Source: CAXXOK01 sp963674895
GTDB taxonomy: Bacteria > Bacillota > Clostridia > Christensenellales > Aristaeellaceae
Direction of reading: 5' to 3'
Assembly (NCBI GenBank): GCA_963674895.2
Contig: CAXXCY010000003.1
Span: 682,001-746,000, forward strand
Length of the DNA stretch: 64,000 nucleotides
The translations under genes were made by a program, and so were the position numbers. Positions 8,127 to 15,685 of this stretch are shown piece by piece. Each line of letters starts with the position of its first letter. Position 1 is the stretch's first letter. The notes beneath the pieces were generated by a model. That model was not told the origin of the DNA and ran no database searches. It worked only from the letters and a program-made list of their open reading frames with translations.

Positions 8127-8799
8127 ATTTGAACATATATCCGACGGAACGGATGGTATGGATCAATTTGATTCCGTATTTATCGTCGATCTTTTGGCGC
8201 AGATAGCGGACGTAAACATCGACGATATTCGTATCCCCGGCAAAATCATATCCCCACACGTTGAGCAGGAGATCGTCGCGGGTGACGGCCGTACGGTCGT
8301 TCACCCAAAGGTAATGCAGCAGATCGAACTCCTTTTTGGTCAGGGAGATGGGCTGGTCGTCGTAGCTGACGCTGTAGCTTGCGGCGTTCAGCGTAAGTTT
8401 TCCGGCCGTCAGGACGTTTGCCGTATGGCCCTGGTCCAGCCGCGTTTTTTTCAGGCAGACGCGGATACGCGCGAGCAGCTCTTCAATGGCGAAGGGCTTT
8501 GTGATGTAATCGTCCGCGCCCATATCCAGCCCCATCACCTTATCGCTGACGTCGTCCTTGGCCGTGAGCATAATGATGGGAATATCGCTGTGCTGGCGCA
8601 GGCGGCGGCAAACCTCGATGCCGCTGAGTTCCGGAAGCATCAGGTCCAGAATCAGCAAATCCGGCTTCCAGCTGTCGCACAGGGCAAGCCCTGTGCGACC
8701 GTCGTGCGCCGCCTGTACCTCGTAGCCTTCGTGCGTCAGTTCCAGCTCGATAAAACGCGCGATTTTCTTTTCATCCTCGACTATCAGTATCTTGCTCAT
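8110..8799 (-). CDS. OmpR/PhoB-family response regulator
   Basis: 229 residues from the chosen start. The receiver domain has the acidic pair (VEDEKK), phosphoacceptor Asp in LLILDLMLP, the Thr in MLTAKDD and the conserved Lys in ITKPFA. Residues 130-229 form a winged-helix DNA-binding domain with LTKKEFDLLHYL and the YVRYLRQKID recognition helix. I start at 8799 because AAGGGAG precedes it; an in-frame ATG at 8814 overlaps the upstream stop as TAATG and is possible. Partner kinase lies downstream. A tandem direct repeat at 9510-9529 is its likely binding site. Confidence 0.95.
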   Translation of the reverse strand: MSKILIVEDEKKIARFIELELTHEGYEVQAAHDGRTGLALCDSWKPDLLILDLMLPELSGIEVCRRLRQHSDIPIIMLTAKDDVSDKVMGLDMGADDYITKPFAIEELLARIRVCLKKTRLDQGHTANVLTAGKLTLNAASYSVSYDDQPISLTKKEFDLLHYLWVNDRTAVTRDDLLLNVWGYDFAGDTNIVDVYVRYLRQKIDDKYGIKLIHTIRSVGYMFKYEAFE

Positions 8800-8813
8800 G
8801 GCGCTCCCTTCCA

Positions 8814-9428
8814 TTAACGGATGCTGGCTTCATGATACCCGTCTTCGTCATCCTTGATATCGATTTCGCCGTCCTGCGGAAGCTCTACGTCCACAGGCTT
8901 CGTGCCGCTGGCGGGCGATTCGGCGCGGGCTTCCTGCGGGGCGGGCTTCGCGTCGTCCCGCGTATCCTCTTCCACGTCGCGGATCAGGCTGTCGACCGTG
9001 TGCTTGATATTTTCTCCGGCATGCTTGATGGTATCTTCCAGGGATATGTCTTCAAACTCGCGGCTTTTGCGGTCGAGCCGGATTCGATACCCGAGCACCA
9101 GCGCAAACAGCAGCCCGATGATCACGACCCACGGGGAGAACAGCAGCGCGAAGAGAACGAACAGAATGGACAGGTTGAGAATGGTGATATCGTCTTTCTT
9201 GATCTTCAGCCGGAACCGGTAGAGAAGCTGAAATACGTTCCTGTGCCTTGCCCTGCCGTGCCCGCGGGTATCGACCTCGGTCTCCAGAATCCGTCCGTTC
9301 TTTTCCAGATCAAGCAGCGCCTGCGACAGGCTGCCGTTGTGGTACTTGAGAAGCGATACCGCCTCGTTATACGAGATGCCGCTCTTGCGGCGAATGACAT
9401 CAATATCCTGCATGGTGTACTTTGACAT
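8814..9428 (-). CDS. DUF4342 family membrane protein
   Basis: 204 residues. Residues 1-50 form a UBA-like three-helix fold typical of DUF4342 (KSGISYNEAVSLLKYHNGSLSQAL). Residues 70-115 carry basic residues and two close hydrophobic stretches (LNLSILFVLFALLFSPWVVIIGLLFALVLGY region), so the protein is membrane-bound. The rest is an acidic, Pro/Glu-rich tail. It is the first gene of the operon with the response regulator and kinase, which suggests a regulatory or output role in that pathway. The function of the family is unknown. Start at 9428 chosen for the AAAGGAG upstream. Confidence 0.75.
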   Translation of the reverse strand: MSKYTMQDIDVIRRKSGISYNEAVSLLKYHNGSLSQALLDLEKNGRILETEVDTRGHGRARHRNVFQLLYRFRLKIKKDDITILNLSILFVLFALLFSPWVVIIGLLFALVLGYRIRLDRKSREFEDISLEDTIKHAGENIKHTVDSLIRDVEEDTRDDAKPAPQEARAESPASGTKPVDVELPQDGEIDIKDDEDGYHEASIR

Positions 9429-9509
9429 GTTCAACACTCCTTTTCGGTATTTGGAACCAATGTCATCGTACCATACGGGCCGTCAAGTTGCTTGAGAACG
9501 GGCTGATGC

Positions 9510-9529
9510 TTTGATGAGAATTTCATGAG
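9510..9529 (-). promoter_or_regulatory. Tandem direct repeat, candidate response-regulator site
   Basis: On the minus strand CTCATGAAA (9521-9529) and CTCATCAAA (9510-9518) repeat with an 11-base period, one helical turn, which is how OmpR/PhoB-type regulators bind as head-to-tail dimers. The site lies about 80-100 bases upstream of the DUF4342 gene. Autoregulation of the operon is inferred. Confidence 0.5.
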
Positions 9530-9546
9530 GATTCCAGGAAGAGTTT

Positions 9547-10284
9547 TTAAGCCTTCCGTTTGCCCATCGTGCTTACGATTTTCGGCCGCTGCGGCGGTTC
9601 GGATGCCTCCTCTTCGCTGCCCGCCAGGTATTCTGCGCGCGTTTGCACCGTATCTGCTTCATCCGGTTCGGCGTTGCTCAGATACTGCGCGTATTCGGGA
9701 GCATCCGGAGTGCCCGGCTGCGGCTGGCTGGTCAGAAGCAGGTCGTGCTGCATCAGCCGCTGCGCATCGTTATCATCCGTGGTAAACGAGGGTTCCACGC
9801 CGCCGGAAATAGGACCGGCTTTCCTGGCAGCTTGAAATCCGAAGCCAGAAAAACCCTCTTCCTCCGGCGGCATGCCGGATTCCTGGCCGGAGGGGAAATC
9901 GGCAGCCGGCGGAGCGAGCCCGCCGGGATAATACGCAGGTTTGGGAAAGCCGGGGGTATTGGACGCGGGGGAGGAAGTGCGCCGGGGTTCGGACCCGGAA
10001 TAGGCGGCTTTCTGCTTTTTATGCGCCGAGGCGCTGATCAGACCGCCGGCAACCATCAGGGATATACCGCACAGCAGCAGAAAATAGCTGGAATGCAGGC
10101 AAAAGCGGACGATGGAGTTGAGCGTGTTGGTTAAGGCGTCGGCGCTCGTTTCCTGGAACGAATTCAGGATCATCTGGAAATGCTCGTTTTTAATCATGGG
10201 GAATACAGATGTGAGGATACCCAAAAGCGCAAAGAAAAATCCGAATACAACAAAAATCGCGCCGAAAACCCTGAATGTTTTCAT
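9547..10284 (-). CDS. Hypothetical two-helix membrane protein with disordered tail
   Basis: 245 residues, not recognised as a known family. Two hydrophobic segments (about residues 5-30 and 65-88) enclose a short loop of about 35 residues. The remaining 150 residues are rich in Pro, Gly, Ser and acidic residues and look disordered, ending in the basic KRKA. The start at 10284 (MKTFRVF) is chosen over an ATG four codons upstream that sits directly against the GGAGGG. It is divergent from the vWA-kinase pair and alone on its transcript. Function unknown. Confidence 0.6.
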   Translation of the reverse strand: MKTFRVFGAIFVVFGFFFALLGILTSVFPMIKNEHFQMILNSFQETSADALTNTLNSIVRFCLHSSYFLLLCGISLMVAGGLISASAHKKQKAAYSGSEPRRTSSPASNTPGFPKPAYYPGGLAPPAADFPSGQESGMPPEEEGFSGFGFQAARKAGPISGGVEPSFTTDDNDAQRLMQHDLLLTSQPQPGTPDAPEYAQYLSNAEPDEADTVQTRAEYLAGSEEEASEPPQRPKIVSTMGKRKA

Positions 10285-10456
10285 GGCTGGATCCATCCCT
10301 CCGCGTATTCAACGATAGGTACACAGTTCGACGGCGCGCACATGGCTTCCTTCTTGTATACGGACCGCAAGGTGCTTTCCCAACAAGGATTTTGAATAGA
10401 GCATGAAGAATACATGATTATAAATGGATTAGCCTGTGAAGCAGAGGATTGATTTC

Positions 10457-11137
10457 ATGGAGAAATACCAGCTCACGTATCACGTCGACATGGTGCTTTG
10501 CATCGACGCCTCGGGAAGCATGCGGCATGTGATTGACATCGTCAAGGAAAACGCCATGCATTTCTACCGGGATGTGACCGCCACCATGCAAAAGAAGAAT
10601 AAGGTCATCAGCCGCTTGCGCGTGCGCGTGATCACGTTTCGGGATTACCTTGCCGACGGAGAGCGGGCTATGATGTCCAGCGATTTCTTCGTGCTGCCGG
10701 ATGAAGAGAAAACGCTTGAGGAAAGCATTAAAAGCATTTCGGCTACCGGCGGGGGCGATATTCCGGAGGACGGGCTGGAAGCGCTGGCGTATGCGATTCG
10801 CAGCGAATGGACGAACGAGGGTATTAAAAAGCGCCATATCATCGTGATGTGGTCGGACGCGCCCACCCATTCGATCGGGTTCGGCCGCAAGGCGCCGTGG
10901 TATCCGGAGGGTATGGCGAAGGATTTCGAGGAGCTCAGCCTTTGGTGGGAGGACGAGCAGCTGGGCGGTACGATGGATGAAGGCGCCAAGCGTCTTTTGA
11001 TCTTCGCTCCGGACGCGCCCGAATGGAGCCGTATTTCCTCGGAGTGGGCGCAGGTCATCCATGTGCAAACCGTCAGCGAGGGGCTTGGAGAGTTGGATTA
11101 CCAGCAGGTCATCGACGCGATCTGCAACACAATATAG
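10457..11137 (+). CDS. von Willebrand factor A (TerY-like) domain protein
   Basis: 226 residues, a single vWA domain with no signal peptide, so cytoplasmic. The metal-ion-dependent adhesion site looks complete: DASGS near residues 17-21, a Thr in SATGGGDIPED and the Asp in WSDAPTH. This layout resembles TerY and related cytoplasmic vWA proteins that pair with kinases and phosphatases. The next gene, 11 bases on, encodes a protein kinase, and the two are almost certainly one unit. The kinase may phosphorylate it or use it as an adaptor; this is an inference. ATG at 10457 chosen over a GTG at 10436 because of AGAGG upstream. Confidence 0.85.
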   Translation: MEKYQLTYHVDMVLCIDASGSMRHVIDIVKENAMHFYRDVTATMQKKNKVISRLRVRVITFRDYLADGERAMMSSDFFVLPDEEKTLEESIKSISATGGGDIPEDGLEALAYAIRSEWTNEGIKKRHIIVMWSDAPTHSIGFGRKAPWYPEGMAKDFEELSLWWEDEQLGGTMDEGAKRLLIFAPDAPEWSRISSEWAQVIHVQTVSEGLGELDYQQVIDAICNTI

Positions 11138-11148
11138 GGAATTCCGGC

Positions 11149-12006
11149 ATGCTGATCGGAGGCTACGACTGCACGTCGCCGTTTGTAACCGCGGGAAGCG
11201 GGAACGCGCGGTGGTGTGTTGCCGAAAAGGGCGGGAAGCAGTACTTTCTTAAACAGTTCCTAGCGCCCGTACAGCCCGTACAAACCACGCAAACGGCTAC
11301 GGAGCTGGTCATGCGCCGCCGGATGCGGTGCGCCGCGTTTGAGCGCAGAAAGCTTGCGCTCTACGACGCGCTCAAACAGATGCGGTCGGACTGTTTGGTT
11401 TGCGTAGACGATTTCTTTGTGCACGACGGGCACTATTTCGCAGCGTCGGAGTATATCGGCGCCTCGTACCGAACGTTTGAATCACTTCATACCCTGCAGC
11501 CGCAGACCGTGCGCAGGCTGCTGAGCGAGCTGGCCGGGTGTCTGCGGACGCTGCACCAGCACGGCGTGGTGCATGCCGATTTGAAGCCGGAGCATATCGT
11601 GATCGGAAACGGCGCGGAAGAATCCCGCATCCGCCTGATCGATTTTGACTCGGGGTTTCTGGAAAATAATCCGCCGAATCCGACGATCAATCTGGAAGTC
11701 GATCCGGTGTACCTGTCCCCGGAAGCGTACCAAATGATATCAGGGCGCTATATCAAACTCAATCACAAGCTGGATACCTTCGCGTTCGGCATCCTGATCC
11801 ATCAGGCGCTGGCGGGGGAGACACCCGGTTTTGACAGGTCGAAATTCACGTATTTATACGCTTGCGTTCTGGACGGCGGACGAATCGAGTTGTCACACGC
11901 ATTGGACAAAAAGCACAGCGCGCTGATCAACGCGATGCTGAAAAAAAACCCGGCGTCGCGGCCGGGTGATCAGGACATATGCGATGCGCTCGGACTGCCC
12001 CAATAA
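11149..12006 (+). CDS. Divergent Ser/Thr protein kinase
   Basis: 285 residues, only a kinase domain, no membrane helix. The ATP-anchoring Lys is probably K35 (FLKQF), and the catalytic loop is VHADLKPEHIVI (about 141-152) with Asp144 and Lys146 intact but the usual metal-binding Asn replaced by His149. The activation segment begins IDFDSG (164-169) instead of DFG. The motif LSPEAYQM matches the APE region and DTFAFGILIH matches subdomain IX. The glycine loop is weak (TAGSGNARW). It follows the vWA gene closely. Active kinase is likely but not certain, given the two changed positions. It converges head-on with the aminotransferase gene with no bases between the stops. Confidence 0.85.
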   Translation: MLIGGYDCTSPFVTAGSGNARWCVAEKGGKQYFLKQFLAPVQPVQTTQTATELVMRRRMRCAAFERRKLALYDALKQMRSDCLVCVDDFFVHDGHYFAASEYIGASYRTFESLHTLQPQTVRRLLSELAGCLRTLHQHGVVHADLKPEHIVIGNGAEESRIRLIDFDSGFLENNPPNPTINLEVDPVYLSPEAYQMISGRYIKLNHKLDTFAFGILIHQALAGETPGFDRSKFTYLYACVLDGGRIELSHALDKKHSALINAMLKKNPASRPGDQDICDALGLPQ

Positions 12007-13137
12007 TCAGGATTTGAAATAATCGTGCACTGCCTGGATCACGGCGTTGCAATCCTCCTCCGATAATCCATAGAACATCGGCATGCGCAAAAGCCGTTCG
12101 CTTTCCACCGTTGTGTAGCGGTCTTCGCCGTGGAAGCGTCCATACTTCCGCCCGGCGGCAGCGGAATGCAGCGGGATATAGTGGAAAACGGCCATAATCC
12201 CGCGCTCCTTGAGGAATGCGATCAGCGCTGCGCGCTCCGCCTCGTCTTTGCATTTGATATAATACATATGCGCGTTGTGCGTGCATCCGTCCGGGATAAA
12301 GGGAAGCTCCAGCCGCCCTTTCCGGTTCAAATCGGCGAAACCTTCGCTATATTGATACCAGCGCTTCAGCCGCCAGGACGTGATGGTTTCACGGTGTTCC
12401 AACTGCGGCAGCAGATAGGCGGCGTTCAGCTCGCTGGGAAGGATGGAGGAGCCGATATCCACCCAGGTGTACTTGTCTACCTGCCCGCGGTAAAAGCGGC
12501 TGCGGTCAGTGCCCTTTTCACGTACGATCTCGGCGCGCTCGATCAGCGTTTCGTTTTGCATCAGGGCGGCGCCGCCTTCGCCCATGCTGAAATTCTTGGT
12601 TTCATGAAAGCTGTAGCAGCCGATATCGGACATCGAACCGGCCGGCTTGCCGCGATAGCAGGAATCCACGGCCTGCGCGGCGTCCTCCACGGTAAACGCA
12701 CCCGCAGCTTCGGCGATTTCCCGTATGGCGTCCATATCGCAGCAAACGCCCGCGTAATGCATGGGGACGATCGCTTTGGTGCGCTTTGTTACTGCGTCCG
12801 CCACGTTTTGAAGACCGATGTTCATAGTAGCCGGATCGACGTCAACAAATACGAGGGTTGCGCCGCGCAGCGCGAAGGCGTTGGCGGTGCTGGAAAAGGT
12901 AAACGAGGGCATGATCACCTCGTCGCCCGGCTTGATATCGCACAGAATGGCCGCAAGCTCGAGTGCGCTGGTGCAGGATGTGGTCAGCAACACTTTCCGG
13001 CTGCCCGACATATTTTCGAGCTCCGCGTGGCAGCGCTTGGTAAACGCGCCGTCGCCGCTGATCTTGTGATTATGGATGGCTTCCAGGATATATTGGTCTT
13101 CCAGGCCGTAATAAGGGGGTACGTTAAACGGAATCAT
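12007..13137 (-). CDS. DegT/DnrJ/EryC1/StrS aminotransferase, WecE (RffA)-like
   Basis: 376 residues. The beginning IPFNVPPYYG and the PLP-lysine segment SFHETKNFSMGEGGA match WecE, which makes dTDP-4-amino-4,6-dideoxygalactose from the 4-keto sugar using glutamate. TTSCTSALELAA and VEDAAQAV are the PLP-phosphate and Asp motifs. No dTDP-sugar synthesis genes are nearby, so its substrate here is uncertain and may not be a nucleotide sugar. It is the last gene of an operon with two ATP-grasp ligases and a hydrolase. An ATG at 13176 overlaps the previous stop (ATGA), but AGAGGTGG just before 13137 and homology favour 13137. Confidence 0.88.
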   Translation of the reverse strand: MIPFNVPPYYGLEDQYILEAIHNHKISGDGAFTKRCHAELENMSGSRKVLLTTSCTSALELAAILCDIKPGDEVIMPSFTFSSTANAFALRGATLVFVDVDPATMNIGLQNVADAVTKRTKAIVPMHYAGVCCDMDAIREIAEAAGAFTVEDAAQAVDSCYRGKPAGSMSDIGCYSFHETKNFSMGEGGAALMQNETLIERAEIVREKGTDRSRFYRGQVDKYTWVDIGSSILPSELNAAYLLPQLEHRETITSWRLKRWYQYSEGFADLNRKGRLELPFIPDGCTHNAHMYYIKCKDEAERAALIAFLKERGIMAVFHYIPLHSAAAGRKYGRFHGEDRYTTVESERLLRMPMFYGLSEEDCNAVIQAVHDYFKS

Positions 13138-13172
13138 GCTTCCACCTCTTTGAAAATCCTGTATAGACAATA

Positions 13173-14015
13173 TCATAAATCGGCGGAATTGTCATGCTGC
13201 AGTCTGTCCGCGATTGCCCGGATATACATCGCGATGATATCCGGACCGCCTACCTGATACAGCATCCGGCTGCCGACAACGTCCTCGATCTCGTTGACAA
13301 CGGGCTGCCCGTGTTGAAAGAGAAGGTCGATCCCCGCAAACGAAAGCGGCGCGTTCGAATCCGCAAACCGCCGTATAACCGTTTCGGCCAGCGCGCGTTC
13401 ATCGGGAGCGGGCGTATGCAGCGCGACGTTGCCCCCCCGTTTAAAATTGCTGACGATTCCGCTTTTCGCGGTACGCATCACGGCGGCGACGATTTCACCG
13501 AAAAGAACATAGATCCGCAGGTCGCACCCCGCTCCGGTCGCAACCTCCTGCGCCAGGGCCGGCATAGGGGCGATTGCGGACAGCGCCAGTGCAAGCTCTT
13601 CCAGATTCTGTACTAACGTCACCCTGTCGCCGCCGTGGCCGAAGGCGGGCTTGATCACGAGGGGGAAATCGCCTGGAGCCGGTAAAAAAGTATTGCCCGG
13701 CTCAAGAAACGTTGTTTTCATCAACGGAAGTCCCGCCAGAAACCGGTGAGTATTGCGCTTGTCATGGCAGATACTGCAGACGCTCGCGTTGTTGAAAACC
13801 GGGATTCCCAATCCCTCGATGCGCGCGCTCAGCAGGGGGTCGCGCTGGCGGGATATGACGAAATCCGGCGCGTCGGAGAGCGCCCGGTCGACATCCCCGC
13901 TGAAAACGACCTGAAGGGCTATGCCGAAAGGCACGCCGCTTTTTTGCATATGTGCGGCGAACATGCGGTTTTCTTCATAATCGCGTTCATCGTACAAAAG
14001 CCAGCCCGTTTTCAT
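13173..14015 (-). CDS. RimK-type ATP-grasp ligase (second copy)
   Basis: 280 residues. An N-terminal preATP-grasp domain (residues 1-95, ending IPVFNNASVCSICHDK) is followed by an ATP-grasp fold: FPLVIKPAFGHGGDRV holds the nucleotide-binding Lys and small loop, DLRIYVLFGEIVAAVMR and SNFKRGG match the RimK core, and IDLLF / VNEIEDV give the metal-binding acids, although the usual Glu-x-Asn is Glu-x-Glu here. Such enzymes join a carboxylate to an amine with ATP, often adding amino acids. It overlaps nothing but starts 5 bases after the first ATP-grasp gene, with which it shares domain layout. Substrate unknown. Confidence 0.85.
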   Translation of the reverse strand: MKTGWLLYDERDYEENRMFAAHMQKSGVPFGIALQVVFSGDVDRALSDAPDFVISRQRDPLLSARIEGLGIPVFNNASVCSICHDKRNTHRFLAGLPLMKTTFLEPGNTFLPAPGDFPLVIKPAFGHGGDRVTLVQNLEELALALSAIAPMPALAQEVATGAGCDLRIYVLFGEIVAAVMRTAKSGIVSNFKRGGNVALHTPAPDERALAETVIRRFADSNAPLSFAGIDLLFQHGQPVVNEIEDVVGSRMLYQVGGPDIIAMYIRAIADRLQHDNSADL

Positions 14016-14020
14016 AAAAC

Positions 14021-14887
14021 TCACCCGATGAGTCTGCGTATTTCCAGAAATATCTCGTCCGCCATGTTGACGCCCGTGCATTCCAGCGTTGTTTTGAAAT
14101 GCGCATTGCTGTTGATCTCGCAGATGAGAGGGCCGTTTTCGCCAAACAGCACGTCCACGCCAGCAAACGTGAGCCCCAGTTCCTTTACGGCTTCAAGCGC
14201 CAGACGCGCCTCTTCCGCGGACGGGGTATACGGCTCCATGCTTCCGCCAAGCGTCAGATTGCTGCGGAAATCGCCGGTCCTGTTTTGCCTGAGTATGCTG
14301 GCGACGATCCGGCCGCCGACGACGTTGACGCGGATATCGCGCCCGAAGCTGCTGCTCACCATCGATTGCACAAGCATCGGCGTTCCGGCCAGGGATACGA
14401 CCTTTCCCCGTAATTTTTCCATATTGTCGTACAGGTAAACCTGCTGGCCAAAGGAGCCGAAGCATTCCTTCAGAACCAACGGAAACCCTATTCTCGCGGC
14501 CGCTTCGTCCAGAAATCCAGTGTCCGTATACCCGATATTGGGAAACGTTTTCGGCAGAATGATCGTCTCCGGCATCGGAATGCCAATGCGCCGAAGCGCC
14601 AGATAGGTGAGCGATTTATCGTCGCACAGGCCGATGCTGCCGGAGCTGTTGAAAACAGGGATTCCCTGTTGCTCCAGAAGCTTTGCGATTTTGATATCCT
14701 TGTCCCAATACAGAACAAAATCCGGCGATTCGGAGGCGAATTCCGGACTGCGCGTTGAGAGTACGGCGTTGGTCGTTACGGAAAGCCGGATACCGGCCTT
14801 CTGTGCCGAATCCAGCAGGGCCTCGTAGATGGCATCGAACTTGGGAGCCTTTAAAAAGGCGTTGACAACCATCAGGCCATGCAGCAT
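14021..14887 (-). CDS. RimK-type ATP-grasp ligase (first copy)
   Basis: 288 residues. The N-terminal third is a Rossmann-like preATP-grasp domain. The ATP-grasp core carries FPLVLKECFGSFGQQV, GRDIRVNVVGGRIVASILR, FRSNLTLGG, FAGVDVLF and CEINSNAHFK, closely following RimK and related glutamate or lysine-carrier ligases including the Glu-x-Asn metal site. It probably forms an amide between an acyl-phosphate intermediate and an amine. AGGAGCG precedes the start. It lies 12 bases after the hydrolase gene and 5 bases before a second ATP-grasp gene, so two consecutive ligations on one scaffold are plausible. Substrate not determined by sequence. Confidence 0.88.
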   Translation of the reverse strand: MLHGLMVVNAFLKAPKFDAIYEALLDSAQKAGIRLSVTTNAVLSTRSPEFASESPDFVLYWDKDIKIAKLLEQQGIPVFNSSGSIGLCDDKSLTYLALRRIGIPMPETIILPKTFPNIGYTDTGFLDEAAARIGFPLVLKECFGSFGQQVYLYDNMEKLRGKVVSLAGTPMLVQSMVSSSFGRDIRVNVVGGRIVASILRQNRTGDFRSNLTLGGSMEPYTPSAEEARLALEAVKELGLTFAGVDVLFGENGPLICEINSNAHFKTTLECTGVNMADEIFLEIRRLIG

Positions 14888-14899
14888 TCCAAGCGCTCC

Positions 14900-15544
14900 T
14901 CAGTGCTTTGCGTTCAATACGGTTGCGAAATTGTGCAGCGATTTGATGACGTCGGACAGGCAATAGCCGTCGGAGCCTTGAATCAGAAGGTTGGAGTTGA
15001 TTTCCAGCTGTATGGCGGGTACGTCGCAGCTGTTGGCGACGGTTGCGCATACGGTATTCGGGTGTTCGGCGGGAAACGGATCGTCGATCGTGATATTCCG
15101 GATGCCCTGCGAGGTAAAGCTGTCGCGGATCATATCGATCAGTTCCTCAAGGCCGAAAATGTTTTTTCCTTTGCCGGTTCCGATGCACACATCCATCCCG
15201 CGCTTGGGATTGAGCTGGTGAAGATCGACCACATATTGGATTTGCTTGCGGTTTACATACCGGCAAAGCGCGTTGCGGTAATCGCTGAAATCATCGTAAT
15301 TTGCGTCGTCGTGCAGGTGACGGGTTTTATAGATCACCGGATGCTTGTATTCTTCGTTGAGCAGCTTACACAGTATTCCGGTATATCGTTCGGCTGCTTT
15401 GTTGGTGCCATTTCGCGTCTGGAGTACGGCGTGCGGTGCGCTGAACATCACGGTTCCGGTTCCGTCCAAAATCTCAAAGCTGGACTTGTGATCCTCATCG
15501 GTAAAATAGGCAAGCGCGCGGTCCAGTTGCTGCTCACAGGTCAT
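14900..15544 (-). CDS. N-formylglutamate amidohydrolase-like metallohydrolase
   Basis: 214 residues. Candidate zinc ligands and catalytic residues follow the family pattern: SAPHA (His38), TNKAAERYTG, DLHQL (Asp107, His109) and IQLEIN (Glu) near residue 187. The family hydrolyses N-acyl amino acids, formylglutamate being the best known substrate. It is the first gene of an operon with two ATP-grasp ligases and an aminotransferase, so it may remove or recycle an acyl or amino-acid group on the same product. AGGAGG upstream supports the ATG at 15544. No histidine-degradation genes are nearby, which argues against the classical role. Confidence 0.7.
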   Translation of the reverse strand: MTCEQQLDRALAYFTDEDHKSSFEILDGTGTVMFSAPHAVLQTRNGTNKAAERYTGILCKLLNEEYKHPVIYKTRHLHDDANYDDFSDYRNALCRYVNRKQIQYVVDLHQLNPKRGMDVCIGTGKGKNIFGLEELIDMIRDSFTSQGIRNITIDDPFPAEHPNTVCATVANSCDVPAIQLEINSNLLIQGSDGYCLSDVIKSLHNFATVLNAKH

Positions 15545-15590
15545 GGGTTCTCCTCCTAGAAAAAAACAGGGTAAACGTGCGGCAAATGAT

Positions 15591-15619
15591 ACTTTAGCAT
15601 GAGTAACTATGATTGTCAA
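15591..15619 (-). promoter_or_regulatory. Predicted promoter of the hydrolase/ATP-grasp operon
   Basis: Minus strand TTGACA (15614-15619), 17-base spacer ending in TGC, then TAAAGT (15591-15596). The -35 box overlaps that of the divergent tcdA promoter. Confidence 0.6.
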
Positions 15620-15641
15620 TTTACAGTTGTTGATGTATGAT
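15613..15641 (+). promoter_or_regulatory. Predicted promoter of tcdA and the oxidoreductase genes
   Basis: TTGTCA (15613-15618), 17-base spacer, TATGAT (15636-15641). It shares its -35 bases with the oppositely directed promoter at 15591-15619, so polymerase binding should be mutually exclusive. Confidence 0.6.
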
Positions 15642-15685
15642 AGGAAAGCCGGTTGCGAACAGGATTTGAAGGGTGATGGAGAATA

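Noticed and set aside
10457..12006. Complete TerY-kinase-phosphatase tellurite-type triad
   Set aside because: No PP2C phosphatase and no TerD/TerZ genes are present in the window.
13138..13176. Upstream ATG for the aminotransferase overlapping the previous stop (ATGA)
   Set aside because: It would add 13 residues not seen in WecE-type proteins, and the ribosome-binding site lies just before 13137.
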